Position numbers and translations under genes: made by a program
Origin: Mesorhabditis belari
Lineage: Eukaryota > Nematoda > Chromadorea > Rhabditida > Rhabditidae
Length of the DNA: 64,000 nt
Reading direction: 5' to 3'
Assembly (NCBI GenBank): GCA_958450365.1
Contig: CAUEEP010000737.1
Span: forward strand, 477,501 to 541,500
The notes under the pieces: generated by a model
Told to the model about the DNA's origin: nothing
Databases searched by the model: none
The model's input: only the letters and a program-made list of their open reading frames with translations
In this document: piece by piece, positions 63,973 to 64,000 of the stretch
Layout of the letters: each line of letters begins with the position of its first letter
How positions within the stretch are numbered: position 1 is the stretch's first letter

Positions 63973-64000
63973 TCTTAGCTACTATTAAAAAAATAGTTTA

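Overview
The window looks like an AT-rich genome of a small invertebrate, most likely a nematode. Coding exons are short. Introns follow GT..TTTTAG or GT..TTTTCAG, and several start codons sit a few bases after a TTTTAG/TTTCAG acceptor with no upstream exon, as expected for spliced-leader trans-splicing. No bacterial-style operon, rRNA or CRISPR array is present. Gene identities were read from translated exons. No database search was possible.

Layout. Bases 1-28,000 are gene-poor and full of minisatellites. They hold a non-LTR retrotransposon tail (427-570), pieces of a rhodopsin-class receptor gene on + (4.6-7.3 kb), a PhzF/PBLD isomerase-like gene on - (9.4-13.3 kb) whose introns contain minisatellites and a mariner remnant, and then about 14 kb of satellites, fold-back repeats and dispersed repeats. 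Bases 28,124-50,865 are one large filamin gene on +: two calponin-homology domains, then many filamin immunoglobulin repeats. Its introns hold three copies of one MITE, a mariner element with its own minisatellite, tRNA-like sequences and fold-backs. Bases 51,832-57,984 are a cereblon gene on + (Lon-like region plus CULT domain) split by a 3.57-kb DNA transposon with roughly 640-bp inverted repeats. On - strand, 60,939 down to 58,182, are three close-packed genes: serine palmitoyltransferase small subunit, ATG12 and a PRCC-like splicing/mitotic factor. Their spacing suggests a trans-spliced operon. On + strand an unrecognised basic protein (61,824-62,480) is followed by the N-terminal part of an RPAP1-like gene (62,683 onward).

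How the genes relate. They are ordinary conserved animal genes: actin cross-linking (filamin), ubiquitin-ligase substrate reception (cereblon), autophagy conjugation (ATG12), sphingolipid synthesis (SPT small subunit), RNA processing (PRCC) and RNA polymerase II assembly (RPAP1). I see no single pathway joining them.

Main caution. Almost every conserved gene carries one-base frame breaks, often at short homopolymers, while the protein signature continues on both sides. This is most easily explained by uncorrected sequence errors, so gene models here are exon chains rather than clean open frames. The most interesting signals are the transposon inside cereblon, a roughly 40-bp dispersed motif recurring at least ten times (often as inverted pairs), the MITE family confined here to filamin introns, and scattered tRNA-like sequences.
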